Part shown: piece after piece, positions 18,586 through 28,436 of the stretch | How the letters are laid out: the number at the start of each line of letters is the position of its first letter | Numbering within the stretch: the stretch's first letter is position 1 | Assembly (NCBI GenBank): GCA_016195405.1 | Contig: JACPZP010000070.1 | Span: 86,294 to 150,293, forward strand | Length of the DNA: 64,000 nucleotides | Direction: 5' to 3' | Origin: Planctomycetota bacterium | GTDB lineage: Bacteria > Planctomycetota > Planctomycetia > Gemmatales > Gemmataceae | Program-made: the position numbers and the translations under genes | The notes under the pieces: model-generated | What the model saw: the letters and a program-made list of their open reading frames with translations, nothing else | Databases searched by the model: none | Told to the model about the DNA's origin: nothing

Positions 18586-19130
18586 CGCCTCTCCAAAACA
18601 ACACCACCAGACGACACTACGCCACGGGGCGACAAAACGTCCCTGCAAACTGCTGCAAGACCGTTGCAAATCGATCCGAGGAGATTTCCCCTTGTTCCGG
18701 TCAAGGAGAATGTCAGGCGGGGTCTAACCGTACCGGTCGAAAACTATGCTAACTGCCGGGGAAGATGATTATAAGCGAATCGGCCCGGCGTTGCTAGATG
18801 TAAGACGACCCAAAGACCCCGTTCGATCATTAAAAAACGCTCATCCATTATCCGCATGTAGCCGAACTCGTAAGAGTTCGGTCCAATCTCGAATTTTGAC
18901 GAATTCGACTACGAAGGAGCACTACGATCAAACCGCGCCCATCGTATTTCGTTCCCCCAGCCTCGTCATTTTTTCGGGTTTTCGAGAAATTCTTGTCGCA
19001 ATTCGCCTCAAACCTCGCTACCCTTTATAAATGACGAATCCCGCCTGACTTAAAACTTGCGCGCCGGACGACTTTTTTCCGGCTTCCTCTATCCCACCCT
19101 GCCTTCGCTGTTTCCGGGAGGCTACATTCC
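18586..19130. other. Intergenic region between divergent kinase and DUF1549 genes
   Basis: The 545 bp contain no convincing reading frame. They must hold promoters for both neighbours, but no clear -35/-10 pair stands out. The perfect 20-bp hairpin CCGAACTCGTAAGAGTTCGG occurs at 18862-18881, a type of short palindrome seen between planctomycete genes. The stretch before 19131 is unusually AT-rich (CCCTTTATAAATGACG) and may contain the promoter. Confidence 0.5.
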
Positions 19131-21626
19131 ATGACTCTCAACTTTCGTCAGACACTCCAAGTTCTACTCGGGTTCGCGTTCCTGAGTTTCACTGCGGCAT
19201 ACGCCTCGCTCCCCACCACGCCTGAAGCCAAAGCGAAAGTCGTAGGGCAACCGGTTTCACTTCACGTGCAACCCGATGTCATCACACTGACAGGACCCCG
19301 CGCCGTGCAACAAATCGTGGTCACTGGCAGATACGCCGACGGCACGGTGCGCGACCTGACGCATTTCGCGGAGATGAAGCCTGAATCCGACGTGGCGGCG
19401 CTGGACGGCGAGCAGTTTCTATCGCCCAAGAAGAACGGAACCACGACGTTGCTCATCAAAGCCGGCAGCCAGATCCTGAGGGTGCCCGTGGTCGTGCGCG
19501 ACTTTGAGAAGCCGCAGCCAATCAGTTTTCGCAACGATCTCATCGCTGCTCTCAACGTCGGCGGCTGCAACAGCGGCGCCTGCCATGGCACGCCCAGCGG
19601 CAAGAACGGCTTCAAACTCAGCTTGCGCGGCTACGATCCAGCCAGCGATTACCTGCAGCTCACGCGCGACGTTCTCGGCCGGCGCACCAGCCGCGAGGGG
19701 CCCGACGCCTCGCTCATCTTCCAGAAAGCGCTAGGCCGCGTTCCGCACGAAGGCGGCGCCCGCTTCCCCGCGAGCAGCATTCCCGCGCAATCGATGCACG
19801 CCTGGCTCTCCGAGGGACTGGCGGACGACGCTCCCACCACACCGACCGTGAAAAAGGTTGACGTGCTTCCCGGCGGCCGCGTCCTCAACGAGCCCGCCCG
19901 CTGGCAACAGCTTGCCGTCATGGCGCACTTCAGCGACGGCCAAGTCCGCGACGTCACCCGGCTCACCGTCTTTACCAGCAGCGACGCCGCCGTCGCTTCG
20001 GTCAGCACCACCGGACTCGTCGAGTTCGGACAGGCCGGAGAAGTCGCGATTCTGTGCCGTTTCCTGGAAGAGCTGGTTCCGGTTCGCCTCATGTACTTGG
20101 AGCCGAAGCCCAGCTTTAGATGGTCCAATCCGCCCGAAAGCAACTACATCGACAAGCACATCTTCGCCAAGTTGAAGATGCTCGACATCCTGCCCTCCGA
20201 TTTATGTTCCGACCAGGAATTCATCCGCCGCGCCTTCATGGACGTTGGCGGCGTTCTGCCCACGCCCGAAGAAACCAAAGCGTTTCTTGAGAGCAAGGAT
20301 GCCGCCAAGCGCTCCAAACTGATCGACACGCTGCTGGAGCGGCCCGAGTACTCGGATTTATGGACGCTCAAGTGGTCCGACGTCTTCCGCAGCACGCGCA
20401 AGTCGATCCAGGTGAAGGGAACGCACGTCTTCCAAAAATGGCTGCGCAACCACGTCGACAAGAACACCGGCTTCGATCAGGTGATCCGCGAGGTCATCAC
20501 CTCGGGCGGCAGCACTTATTCCAATCCGCCCGCCAACTACTACCGCATCGCCCGCGATCCGACCAGCCTCGCCGAGACGACCGCCCAGTTGTTCTTCGGC
20601 ATCCGCATGCAATGCGCGAAATGCCACAACCATCCGTTCGAGCGCTGGACGCAGGATGACTACTACAGCATGTCCGCCTGGTTCGCGCGCGTAAAGCAGC
20701 GCAAGGACCCGATTGACGGCGTGGGCAAGGACAAGGACTTCGCCGAGTTCGTCTACATCGATCGCGCTGGGGAAATCACCCAACCGCGCACGCAGAAAAC
20801 CATGGCCCCTAAGTTCATGGGCGGCGCCGTGCCCAGCATTCAGCCCGGAAAGGATCGCCGCGAAGTGCTGGCTTCGTGGATGACTTCGGCCGACAACCCA
20901 TTTGTGCCCAAGTCGATCGTCAACCGCGTCTGGTTCCATCTGAATGGCCGCGGCATCGTCGATCCGGTCGACGACTTCCGCGACTCCAATCCATCGGCCA
21001 ATGACGAGCTGCTCGACGCCCTGGCCAAAGATTTCGTGGGCCACAAGTTCGACATCAAGTACCTGATCCGAACGATCATGAACTCGAGGACCTACCAGCT
21101 CAGCGCCATGACCAATGAATTCAACAAGGACGACAACAAGTACTTTTCACACGCCGTCACCAAGCTGCATACGGCCGAGCAGCTCTTCGACGCCCTCTGC
21201 TACGCCACCGACGTGCCGGAGAAGTTCGCCGGCATGCCGCTGGGCACCCGCGCGGTCCAGCTGCCCGACGGCGAGATCAATCATCCGTTCCTCAAGACCT
21301 TCGGCCAACCCGCGCGCGAGCTGGCGTGTGAGTGCGAGCGCGAAGGCGACAGCAATCTCGCCCAGGCTTTGCAGCTCATCAACGGCCCCGCGGTGAACGA
21401 TCGGCTCCGCAACCCCAACAACCGCATCGGCAAGCTCTTGGCCAAAAAGATGGACGACCGTTCGCTTCTAAGCGAGCTATTCCTGATCACCCTATCACGC
21501 ACGCCAAACGACGCCGAAGCCACGGCCCTGCTTGAACACGTCACCAAGTCGATGGACAAGCGCAAAGCCTGGGAAGACGTGCACTGGGCGCTCATCAATT
21601 CGAAGGAATTCCTGTTCCGGCATTGA
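19131..21626 (+). CDS. DUF1549/DUF1553 planctomycete cytochrome-type protein with Big-like N-terminus
   Basis: The product is 831 residues. A signal peptide (about 1-26) is followed by an Ig-like (Big_2-like) domain (LHVQPDVITLTGPRAVQQIVVTGRYADGTVRDLT) and then the motif GGCNSGACHG, a CX3CH heme-type signature. DUF1549 follows at about residues 335-545 (FIRRAFMDVGGVLPTPEE, LDTLLERPEYSDLWTLKW), with CAKCHNHPFERWTQ as a second CXXCH heme site. DUF1553 is at about 575-825 (NPFVPKSIVNRVWFHLNGRGIVDPVDDFR). These proteins are exported and highly expanded in planctomycetes; their reaction is not established, although a redox role is implied by the CXXCH sites. GGGAGG lies upstream of the ATG. Confidence 0.92.
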   Translation: MTLNFRQTLQVLLGFAFLSFTAAYASLPTTPEAKAKVVGQPVSLHVQPDVITLTGPRAVQQIVVTGRYADGTVRDLTHFAEMKPESDVAALDGEQFLSPKKNGTTTLLIKAGSQILRVPVVVRDFEKPQPISFRNDLIAALNVGGCNSGACHGTPSGKNGFKLSLRGYDPASDYLQLTRDVLGRRTSREGPDASLIFQKALGRVPHEGGARFPASSIPAQSMHAWLSEGLADDAPTTPTVKKVDVLPGGRVLNEPARWQQLAVMAHFSDGQVRDVTRLTVFTSSDAAVASVSTTGLVEFGQAGEVAILCRFLEELVPVRLMYLEPKPSFRWSNPPESNYIDKHIFAKLKMLDILPSDLCSDQEFIRRAFMDVGGVLPTPEETKAFLESKDAAKRSKLIDTLLERPEYSDLWTLKWSDVFRSTRKSIQVKGTHVFQKWLRNHVDKNTGFDQVIREVITSGGSTYSNPPANYYRIARDPTSLAETTAQLFFGIRMQCAKCHNHPFERWTQDDYYSMSAWFARVKQRKDPIDGVGKDKDFAEFVYIDRAGEITQPRTQKTMAPKFMGGAVPSIQPGKDRREVLASWMTSADNPFVPKSIVNRVWFHLNGRGIVDPVDDFRDSNPSANDELLDALAKDFVGHKFDIKYLIRTIMNSRTYQLSAMTNEFNKDDNKYFSHAVTKLHTAEQLFDALCYATDVPEKFAGMPLGTRAVQLPDGEINHPFLKTFGQPARELACECEREGDSNLAQALQLINGPAVNDRLRNPNNRIGKLLAKKMDDRSLLSELFLITLSRTPNDAEATALLEHVTKSMDKRKAWEDVHWALINSKEFLFRH

Positions 21627-21784
21627 GCGTTTGATCCCGAAGCGTTTGATCCCGAAGCGTTTGATCCCGAAGCGTTTGATCCCGAAGCGTTTGAGTCCGA
21701 AGCGTTTGAGTCCGAAGCGCTAACGCGGGTGGACTGGCAACGACCCCGTCCGCCCTCGCTAGCGCTTCGGGCTCAAACGCTTCG
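21626..21784. repeat. 15-bp tandem repeat array forming one arm of a hairpin
   Basis: AGCGTTTGATCCCGA is repeated four times (21626-21685), then AGCGTTTGAGTCCGA twice (21686-21715). At 21761-21784 the complementary arm (AGCGCTTCGGGCTCAAACGC...) occurs once. The first unit overlaps the TGA stop of the DUF1549/1553 gene. The structure looks like a palindromic repeat whose left arm expanded by slippage. Its right arm contains a 19-bp sequence found again, inverted, at 34318-34336. Confidence 0.92.
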
Positions 21785-21859
21785 TTCTCGTAGAATAAGA
21801 GTTCGCAATGCTTCGTCCGGAATACAAAGGTTGAACTTCCATTCGCGGAGGTGCACGAG

Positions 21860-23242
21860 ATGAGTGCTTGCAGAAACTGGGGGATCGCGTGTTTGCTGGC
21901 CGGCATCGGTCTGGCGGCTCAGGTACAGGCCGGAGACGACAAGGGCCTGCCGCGCTACCAATTCAAAGTAGGCCAGGAATTGGCCTATCGGCAGGAAAGC
22001 GACTTCCATTACGGCACCGGCGACAACAAGAGCGCCATGGGCCACAAGAACGATTGGACGATCTGGGTGATTCGCAAGAACGACGACGGCAGTTTTCGGT
22101 TGATCCTCCGCAATGACCACAAGATGTGGCAGGTCTACGGCAAAGACCAGAGGAAAAGCGATCGGCCGAGCGAAGTCAGTCTCGCCTACGCCGACGTGTT
22201 TCCCGACGGCCGCATCACTCCCAATGACTCTTGGGGATACACCATCGATCCGGTGGCGCTCTTCCCGCGCTTGCCCAAGGACGCCGCGGAGGCTGCCAAT
22301 GGCTGGCACGCTCTTAATGAGAAGAGCGGCGACACGAACCGATTCACGCCCGGCAAGTCCGATGGCGCCACGTTCGCCATCGACCTCGTTCGCGACAGCT
22401 TGTTTGACAAAATCTATCTCAGCTCGAACAAGGGAACGCTCACGTTCGATCGCCAGAAGGGGCTGATTACCAAGGCAAGCGTGGAATCTACGCAGGGTTA
22501 CGGCTTCAACGGCAAGGGCGTCGGGACTTCGGAGCTGGTAAGCGTCAAAGATGCCGACGCCGCGTTTTTGAAGCAGCTAACCACGGAAGCCGAGCGCTAT
22601 TTCGCCGCCAGCAAAACCTACGAAAAATTGACGCAACAGGCGGGTAAAAATGCAAAAGACGCTGACGCTCTGTTGGAGAAATCCGTCGCGGTACTCAAGG
22701 ACCTGAAAGAAAACACGACCCTGCCGCTTCTGAAAGACCAGACCGAGAACCGGCTTAAGGGCCATGCGCAAATGGCCAAGTACATCGTCTCAGAGGCCAA
22801 GAATCGCGACCAGATCATCGGCAAGCCGGCCGCCGAATGGGACACCAAGGATCTGGACGGCAAGTCGCACTCGCTGAAGGGCTACTTGGGCAAAGTCGTC
22901 GTCATGGATTTCTGGTATCGCGGCTGCGGCTGGTGCATCAAGGCGATGCCGCAAATGAATCAGCTTGCCGACGACTTCAAGGACCAGCCCGTCGTCATCC
23001 TCGGCATGAACACGGACCAGAAAGAACAAGACGCCCTGTTCGTGGTCGAGCAGATGAAGCTGACTTATCCGAACCTGAAAGCGCAAGGGGTGCCGCAGAA
23101 ATACAAGGTCCAGGGCTTCCCGACCTTGATCATCATCGACCAAAAGGGCCTGGTCCACGACATCCACGTCGGCTACACGCCGAACTTGCGGCAGGACGTC
23201 GGACAGGTGATCCGCGATTTGCTTGCGAAGAAGGGCGAATAA
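21860..23242 (+). CDS. Exported TlpA/thioredoxin-like protein with long N-terminal domain
   Basis: The product is 460 residues with a signal peptide (about 1-25). Residues about 30-240 form a beta-rich domain (PRYQFKVGQELAYRQES, TIWVIRKNDDGSFRLILRN) and about 245-320 a helical linker. The C-terminal 140 residues are an AhpC/TSA-like thioredoxin fold with VVVMDFWYRGCGWCIKAMPQM, that is, CGWC as the redox pair, and the cis-proline segment VQGFPTLIIID. It should work as a periplasmic thiol-disulfide oxidoreductase, possibly in cytochrome maturation. ATG at 21860 is chosen with GGAGG upstream. It ends at a strong hairpin facing the convergent sigma factor. Confidence 0.85.
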   Translation: MSACRNWGIACLLAGIGLAAQVQAGDDKGLPRYQFKVGQELAYRQESDFHYGTGDNKSAMGHKNDWTIWVIRKNDDGSFRLILRNDHKMWQVYGKDQRKSDRPSEVSLAYADVFPDGRITPNDSWGYTIDPVALFPRLPKDAAEAANGWHALNEKSGDTNRFTPGKSDGATFAIDLVRDSLFDKIYLSSNKGTLTFDRQKGLITKASVESTQGYGFNGKGVGTSELVSVKDADAAFLKQLTTEAERYFAASKTYEKLTQQAGKNAKDADALLEKSVAVLKDLKENTTLPLLKDQTENRLKGHAQMAKYIVSEAKNRDQIIGKPAAEWDTKDLDGKSHSLKGYLGKVVVMDFWYRGCGWCIKAMPQMNQLADDFKDQPVVILGMNTDQKEQDALFVVEQMKLTYPNLKAQGVPQKYKVQGFPTLIIIDQKGLVHDIHVGYTPNLRQDVGQVIRDLLAKKGE

Positions 23243-23257
23243 ATTCGGCGAGCCGGG

Positions 23258-23324
23258 AGCGTAAGCGGCGTAAGCGACCGGAGTGCTGCAAGTCAACACT
23301 CCGGTCGCTTACGCCGCTTACGCT
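23258..23324. terminator. Long perfect hairpin between convergent genes, likely bidirectional terminator
   Basis: Two exact 28-nt arms (23258-23285 and 23297-23324) enclose an 11-nt loop; the left arm begins AGCGTAAGCGGCGTAAGCG. An outer imperfect stem (GGCGAGCCGG / CCGGCTCGCC) extends it to about 23248-23349. It lies between the stops of two converging genes and has no U-tract, so termination is inferred from position and stability. It also belongs with the palindromic repeats of the window. Confidence 0.7.
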
Positions 23325-23357
23325 TCCGCCGCTTCCGCTTCCGGCTCGCCTTGTTGT

Positions 23358-25067
23358 TTACTTGCCTTCGATGTGCGATGCCGACGACGCACCGGACTTC
23401 TCGCTCTTGCCGATCGTCGGGCTGCCGAGGTAGCGCAGGCTCGAAGCGCCGTGAATGGAGTAGTCGAGCTTGGACTTAGCGTTTACCGTCGCCGACGACG
23501 CGCCGCTGAGCTTGACGTTGGCGGATTCGAGCGTGAATTCGCCGAGTTTCACGTTGCTGGCGCCGACCACGCTGATCTTGGCGTCTTTTGCCGATCCCTT
23601 GAGATTCGCGGTGCTGGCGCCGGTCAGATCCAGATCGATGCCGCCCGCCTCAATCTCGCCTTTGATTCCGCTGGCGCCGACTACCTTGGCGCGGAACGGG
23701 TTTTTGGACTTGAAGCCTTCCACGTTCGCCACCGTGGCGCCCGTTAGATGCACTTCGTCAAGCGCCGGCATCGTGATCGAGACCTTCATCGGCCCCGTAT
23801 TGTGGAAAGACAATCCGCGATTCTTTGTGTCCATCGTGATCTCCAAGGTCGAGTCCTTCTTTTCGGCCTTGATCAGGTCGATGATGTTGTCGTCGGCGCT
23901 CACCGAGACGCTGAATTTCTTGTCCTGGCGAATCTCCACGCTGAAAGCCGAGCTTACGGATACTTTCTTAAAGTCCGCAATCTTAAGATCTTTGGTGGTT
24001 TGCTTGCCCGAGCCGACGATGGTCTCGCGTTTTCCTGGACGCCTTTTCTCGTCGCCCTTCTTCTCGTCGTCGCCGCCGCCGGGGAACTCGACGGCCGGCG
24101 CCGCCGGCAGGACCTCCGATTCGGGCGCTTTTCCTTGGCGGGCATCGACCGGGTTGGGGCCTGGGGCCGCCGGGTCGGGAATCGTGGCCGCCATGCCGGC
24201 GCCGAGGATGCCGACTGCGAGAAGAACGGCCGTTGCGATGAGAAGCTTGCTAGGCAACATGGTCTTAAGCGCTCCTTCCAATAAGGCGGCGACGTTGGCC
24301 GAAATTAGGCCCGCCGCCGCTTTACCTGCCGCCATGAGACCGGCGGCCTTGATTGTTATGATGACCAGCGGCGCCGGCACGGGCACGAGCGTCGCGCCGT
24401 GTGCAACCGCTTCCACGAAAGCCGCTTCCACGAAAGCCGCCCCGCCGACTGCCAGGCCGGATCGGGCGAATCCTTGGCGGGCCAGGCGTCTGGCCAAAAG
24501 CGTACGGCCTCGAGCCAGACGGCTCGACAGCGTGCCTTCGGGCCAGCCAAGCTGCTGGGCCGCGTCCTTACGGATTTTCCCCTCCAAGTCGCACAGAACG
24601 ATTGGGGCTCGATATTTGGCGGGTAGCCTTCCCAACTCGCGGTCGAGAATCGGCCGCAGCTCCAGCCACCCATCGTCGGATGACGTTTCGGAACACGTTT
24701 GCGGCTCCGGCATGGGCGCACCCACCTTTTCCCGGGTATGGCGCTTGGCGGTGAGCGACCGTGCCTTGAGGGCAGTCTGCTGGGCGACTCCGTAGAGCCA
24801 GTTGCCCACCATCTCGCGCGGCGCCACCGCTGCGGCCCGACGTACCAGCACGAGAAAGGTCGCCTGAAACGCGTCCTCGGCATCCTGCTGGTGGCGAAGG
24901 ATGCGGCGACACACCCCGAAAACCATGGGGCCATGGCGCAGCACAAGCGCCTCAAACGCCGCCGAGTCCCTGCCGGCTACGAAACGGTCCAGGAGCTGGC
25001 CGTCCGTTAACCCGGCGGTAAACGGCATCAAGACGGCCTTACGCAGTTGATCGAGCGCGACGTTCAT
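23358..25067 (-). CDS. ECF sigma factor fused through a membrane helix to a GIN (DUF2807) domain
   Basis: The product is 569 residues. Region 2 is at about 25-95 (LVLRHGPMVFGVCRRILRHQQDAEDAFQATFLVL) and region 4 at about 140-200 (LPAKYRAPIVLCDLEGKIRKDAAQQLGW). An Ala-rich segment and a membrane helix follow (LLIATAVLLAVGILGAGMAATI, about 285-306). A Pro/Gly/Lys-rich linker then leads to about 210 residues of DUF2807 beta-helix-like repeats (FKKVSVSSAFSVEIRQDKKFSVSVSADDNIIDLIK, LTGASTANLKGSAKDAKISVVGASNVKLGEF). GIN domains are putative adhesin heads outside the membrane. The fusion implies a membrane-bound sigma factor with an external binding domain; whether it is released by proteolysis is unknown. 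Confidence 0.88.
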   Translation of the reverse strand: MNVALDQLRKAVLMPFTAGLTDGQLLDRFVAGRDSAAFEALVLRHGPMVFGVCRRILRHQQDAEDAFQATFLVLVRRAAAVAPREMVGNWLYGVAQQTALKARSLTAKRHTREKVGAPMPEPQTCSETSSDDGWLELRPILDRELGRLPAKYRAPIVLCDLEGKIRKDAAQQLGWPEGTLSSRLARGRTLLARRLARQGFARSGLAVGGAAFVEAAFVEAVAHGATLVPVPAPLVIITIKAAGLMAAGKAAAGLISANVAALLEGALKTMLPSKLLIATAVLLAVGILGAGMAATIPDPAAPGPNPVDARQGKAPESEVLPAAPAVEFPGGGDDEKKGDEKRRPGKRETIVGSGKQTTKDLKIADFKKVSVSSAFSVEIRQDKKFSVSVSADDNIIDLIKAEKKDSTLEITMDTKNRGLSFHNTGPMKVSITMPALDEVHLTGATVANVEGFKSKNPFRAKVVGASGIKGEIEAGGIDLDLTGASTANLKGSAKDAKISVVGASNVKLGEFTLESANVKLSGASSATVNAKSKLDYSIHGASSLRYLGSPTIGKSEKSGASSASHIEGK

Positions 25068-25178
25068 GAATGCGGCCTCTACCTCCTATTACCCGGAAGA
25101 CGGCGGTTTCATCCGCTTTCTTCGAAATTCGTGGGGCGTCATTTTGTAAGGCGTTTGAATTCCTACCCTTAGAACTAC

Positions 25179-26420
25179 TCAATACTTGACCGGCAGGGCG
25201 ACGAGGGCGCGACTGCCGAAGCGAGCGGTGAAGCGGACTTGGGAGCGGGGAATAGCGAGTTGCAGGTTGGGGAAGCGGGTGAAAAGGCGCTCCAGAGCGA
25301 TGGCGGTCTCAACGCGGGCGAGCTTGGCGCCCAGGCAGACGTGGATGCCGGCGCCGAAAGCGACGTGGCGATTGGGCAGGCGGTGAATGTCCAGCCGCTC
25401 GGGATTCTGGAAAACACTGGGGTCGCTGTTGGCGGCGGCGAGGCACGCAAAAATCATCTGGCTGCGGCGAATGCGCTGGCCGCAGAACTCGCAGTCCTCG
25501 CGGGCATACCGGGGCTTGGTGATTTGCGCGAACGAAATGTAGCGGAGCAGCTCTTGCACCGCCGAATCCGCGAGTTTCCAGTCGGCCGTAAGTTCAGCAA
25601 GTTGCTGCGGATTGTCCAAGAGCGTCAGCACGCTGCCGGCGATTTGGTGGAGCGTCGTTTCATGGCCCGCCACTAAAAGCAGGAAGACCATCGCCATCAG
25701 CTCGTCCTCGCTGAGGCGCTGGCCGGCCTCTTCGGCCTCGATGAGGGCCGCCATCAGCCCGCCGCGAGGCTTCCTGCTCTGCCAGCGGAGTTCCTCACGG
25801 ATGTAGGTCATCATTTTGCTGAGCCCGGAAAGCATCCAAAGGATGCCCAGGACGCTGGTCGAGCCGGAGAAGCGCGCCGCCCAACTCGTGAACTTGGGGC
25901 GGTCTTCCGGGGGCAGGCCAAGTAGCTCGCAAATGACCGCCAGCGGAAAGGGCCGGGCGAAGTGCGCTAAGAGATCGACGCCGGGCGCGCGATCCGCCTG
26001 CTCGGCCAATCGATCGAGCGCTTGGTCGGCAAGCACTTCCAGGCGCGGACGAAGGGCTTCGACGCTCTGCCGTTGGAAGGCCTGATCGACGAGACTGCGC
26101 AGCCGGCGATGGTCCGGCGGGTCGCGAAGCAGCATGTGCGTCCGCACTGGCTGGAGGTTTCGCGGCAGCCAGCGCAGAAGGGTCTGCATCCAGCGATTGC
26201 CGGCGAGGGTTGGATTCTGCATGAACCGGTCATGATCGCGCAGAAGCTCGTTGACCGCTTCGTAGGTCGTGGCCACCCAGGCCTTGCCAAAGATCGGCAG
26301 CCGCACCCGAATCACCGGCCCCAAGTCGCGCATCCTCGCCCAGGTCGGAAACGGATTCTGCTTGAACGACTGCGAAAGCAAATCGAGTCGAACGGCAGGC
26401 GGCTCCGCGGCACTCTTCAT
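25179..26420 (-). CDS. Cytochrome P450
   Basis: The product is about 413 residues, normal for a soluble bacterial class I P450. The I-helix motif AGHETTLHQ (oxygen activation), the ExxR-region equivalent QELLRYISFAQI (Glu-Leu-Leu-Arg) and the heme-binding loop FGAGIHVCLGAKLAR with its Cys ligand are all present. The meander and C-terminal strand look normal. No ferredoxin or reductase gene is adjacent, so the electron donor must be encoded elsewhere. The ATG at 26420 is preferred; a longer frame starts with TTG at 26456. A shared candidate cis element lies about 150-210 nt upstream. The substrate is unknown. Confidence 0.93.
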   Translation of the reverse strand: MKSAAEPPAVRLDLLSQSFKQNPFPTWARMRDLGPVIRVRLPIFGKAWVATTYEAVNELLRDHDRFMQNPTLAGNRWMQTLLRWLPRNLQPVRTHMLLRDPPDHRRLRSLVDQAFQRQSVEALRPRLEVLADQALDRLAEQADRAPGVDLLAHFARPFPLAVICELLGLPPEDRPKFTSWAARFSGSTSVLGILWMLSGLSKMMTYIREELRWQSRKPRGGLMAALIEAEEAGQRLSEDELMAMVFLLLVAGHETTLHQIAGSVLTLLDNPQQLAELTADWKLADSAVQELLRYISFAQITKPRYAREDCEFCGQRIRRSQMIFACLAAANSDPSVFQNPERLDIHRLPNRHVAFGAGIHVCLGAKLARVETAIALERLFTRFPNLQLAIPRSQVRFTARFGSRALVALPVKY

Positions 26421-26569
26421 TTCAGCAGCTCTTTTTCGAGTTGGCGCACGATCCAATCTGGAATGATGATAGCAGATATCGTCCGAGTTCCGCTCAATCG
26501 GAATTCGGGCAACGTAGTCGCGATTTTGAGCTCATTGCGGACGCCCTGGGACCCGTTCGGAAGCCAACT

Positions 26570-26630
26570 TTCGTTTCATGAACGAAAAATGCGTTTCAGG
26601 ACGTGCCTGTGTGTTGTGGAACAAATGAAA
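26570..26630 (-). promoter_or_regulatory. Candidate cis element shared with the region upstream of the Tat-exported oxidoreductase
   Basis: Read on the minus strand, TTTCATTTGTTC (26619-26630) is followed after about 31 nt by TTTCGTTCATGAAACGAA (26570-26587). This is the same pair of blocks, with one mismatch each, as at 14518-14580. It lies upstream of the P450 and is oriented toward it. Confidence 0.45.
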
Positions 26631-26645
26631 TCGTATGCCCAGAAA

Positions 26646-28436
26646 TCAATCCAAAATCTCCACCACTCCTCTGGTAGCGTCCAGCCTCACCTCATCGCCG
26701 TTTTTCAGCCAGCGGGTGGCGTCGGGGACGTTGGCCAGCGCGGGGAGGCCGAACTCGCGGGCGATGACGGCGGCGTGGGAGAGGAGGCCGCCGATCTCGA
26801 CGATGACGCCGCCGGCAAGCGTGAAGAGGGGCGTCCATGAGGGGTCAGTCGCCGGGGCGACCAGGATCGCGCCGGGTTTGATGAAGGCGGCTTCGTTGGG
26901 GTGTTGCAGCACCACCACCGTCCCGGTCACACAGCCGGCGCTCACGCACAGGCCTTTGCGGCGAACGTCTCGTGATTCGGAAGTCACTGGCCGCGCGGCG
27001 CCAACTAAGCGCGACAACTCGGATTCACGCAGTGCCAGCGGCATCTCCAACTGCTGCCAGCGGGCGCGTTCTGCCTTTCGCCGGTCGACGATCGAGGCAA
27101 GGTCGGCCGAGCGAGACGCATCGCCCAGAGCGGCTTCGATCTCTTCAAGCTCCAGAAAGAAGTAGTCGTCGCGCTGGGCGAGCCAATCGCGCTTTTGAAA
27201 CCGCTCCGCCAGGACCAGGTGCCAGCGACGTACTTCGCCAATTACGCGAACCATCTCGAACCTGGCGCGCTCGCGAAGCTGATACACGGCTTGAGCTTTT
27301 CGGGCAAGCAGCCGCAAGATCGGCTTCAGCCAGGGCCGCTGCCAGGCGTACATCCTGGCGCTGAGGGTTGCCCAGACCTGGGCCGCTTCGCGCTGCTGGC
27401 GGCCATGAATCTCGTCGGGCAGCGGGCACGTCTCGGCACGGACATGCGCGCGGATGACTTGCAAGAGCGGCAACGGGACTTCGCGGTAGCGCGGCAACGC
27501 CCAGTCCGTCTCAAAAGTGCCGCGATGGCCGTAGACTTGCAGAAACCGGTCGAATTGAGTGAGGAAAGTTGTTCCCGCGAGCAAGTCGCGCAATTGGTTG
27601 AAGTCCGGGTCGGCATGTTGAAAGAAATCGCGGGCACGCTGTTCACGCCGAGCCGTCTGGGCCAGGCTCAAAAGGTCGAAAGCCTGCTGCGCACTGACCG
27701 ATTTCGAGCCGACAATCGTGATGGAATTCGCGATCCGCTCCGGCGGCACGCCCAAGCGCGTGCATAACTTTTCCAGAACGGCTTGATACACAAACTGGCC
27801 GCCCAGCGCGAAGACGAGCCGCATGTCCTTCGGCGCTTCCGCCTGCCAATCGCGGAGAACGGCCCAGATCGCGCGGTCGCCAAGCTGGGCCGGATTGTAA
27901 TCGCGGAAGCGCTTGAGCTTCCTGTTTGTTCCGCGAAACTGGCGGCGGATCAAATTGCGGATGCTGATCTGATACCAAGCCAGCCGCAAGAAATCGGGCA
28001 AGAGGCGGAGCAACCGGCTAGGCGGCGGGAAACGGGCCACCGAATCCTCGGTATCCAGTTCGCCCTGGTGTCCCAAGCCCTGCAGGATGGCGGCGGGAGC
28101 GATGCCGACAGACCGGCACACGTGCCGAAACTGCGTCAAATTGAAATAAGGCCTGCCGCAGAACGCCCCCAACACCGGGCCCGCCTCGGCAAGCGGGGCC
28201 AGCAGATTGCCCGCGTACATCCGTGCCCCTCGTTCCAGGATTTGGCACAGCGCCTTGAGTGTCTGCGGCGCCGGCAAATCGGGCAGGACCTCGCGCACGT
28301 TGGCACGCGTCCATTCGCGATCGGACGCTGCTGTGCCAGAGCGGGGGCTTTTCCACAAAGCAGGCACATTTGCACGGGTAACAAAGGACGCGTAACAAAG
28401 ATCAGCGCACGCGATACTTCGCCACCACCGCCTCAT
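26646..28436 (-). CDS. PEP-utilizing-enzyme-like protein lacking the ATP-grasp domain
   Basis: The product is up to 596 residues. The C-terminal ~80 residues are the phosphohistidine swivelling domain of PEP synthase/PPDK-type enzymes ([17 protein letters not shown], then [18 protein letters not shown] with the phospho-accepting His). The long middle part resembles the linker/body of rifampin-phosphotransferase-like proteins, beginning [16 protein letters not shown]. The N-terminal ATP-binding (PPDK_N) domain expected before that motif is missing; the neighbouring sequence is an unrelated enolase-superfamily gene. ATG at 28436 overlaps that gene by 35 nt; GTG at 28367 is another possible start. 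It may rely on a partner for ATP, or be a remnant. The substrate is unknown. Confidence 0.75.
   Translation of the reverse strand: MRRWWRSIACADLCYASFVTRANVPALWKSPRSGTAASDREWTRANVREVLPDLPAPQTLKALCQILERGARMYAGNLLAPLAEAGPVLGAFCGRPYFNLTQFRHVCRSVGIAPAAILQGLGHQGELDTEDSVARFPPPSRLLRLLPDFLRLAWYQISIRNLIRRQFRGTNRKLKRFRDYNPAQLGDRAIWAVLRDWQAEAPKDMRLVFALGGQFVYQAVLEKLCTRLGVPPERIANSITIVGSKSVSAQQAFDLLSLAQTARREQRARDFFQHADPDFNQLRDLLAGTTFLTQFDRFLQVYGHRGTFETDWALPRYREVPLPLLQVIRAHVRAETCPLPDEIHGRQQREAAQVWATLSARMYAWQRPWLKPILRLLARKAQAVYQLRERARFEMVRVIGEVRRWHLVLAERFQKRDWLAQRDDYFFLELEEIEAALGDASRSADLASIVDRRKAERARWQQLEMPLALRESELSRLVGAARPVTSESRDVRRKGLCVSAGCVTGTVVVLQHPNEAAFIKPGAILVAPATDPSWTPLFTLAGGVIVEIGGLLSHAAVIAREFGLPALANVPDATRWLKNGDEVRLDATRGVVEILD

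Noticed and set aside
23470..24795. A 441-codon plus-strand frame
   Set aside because: It is antisense to the sigma-GIN fusion; Ser/Pro/Ala-rich without domains.
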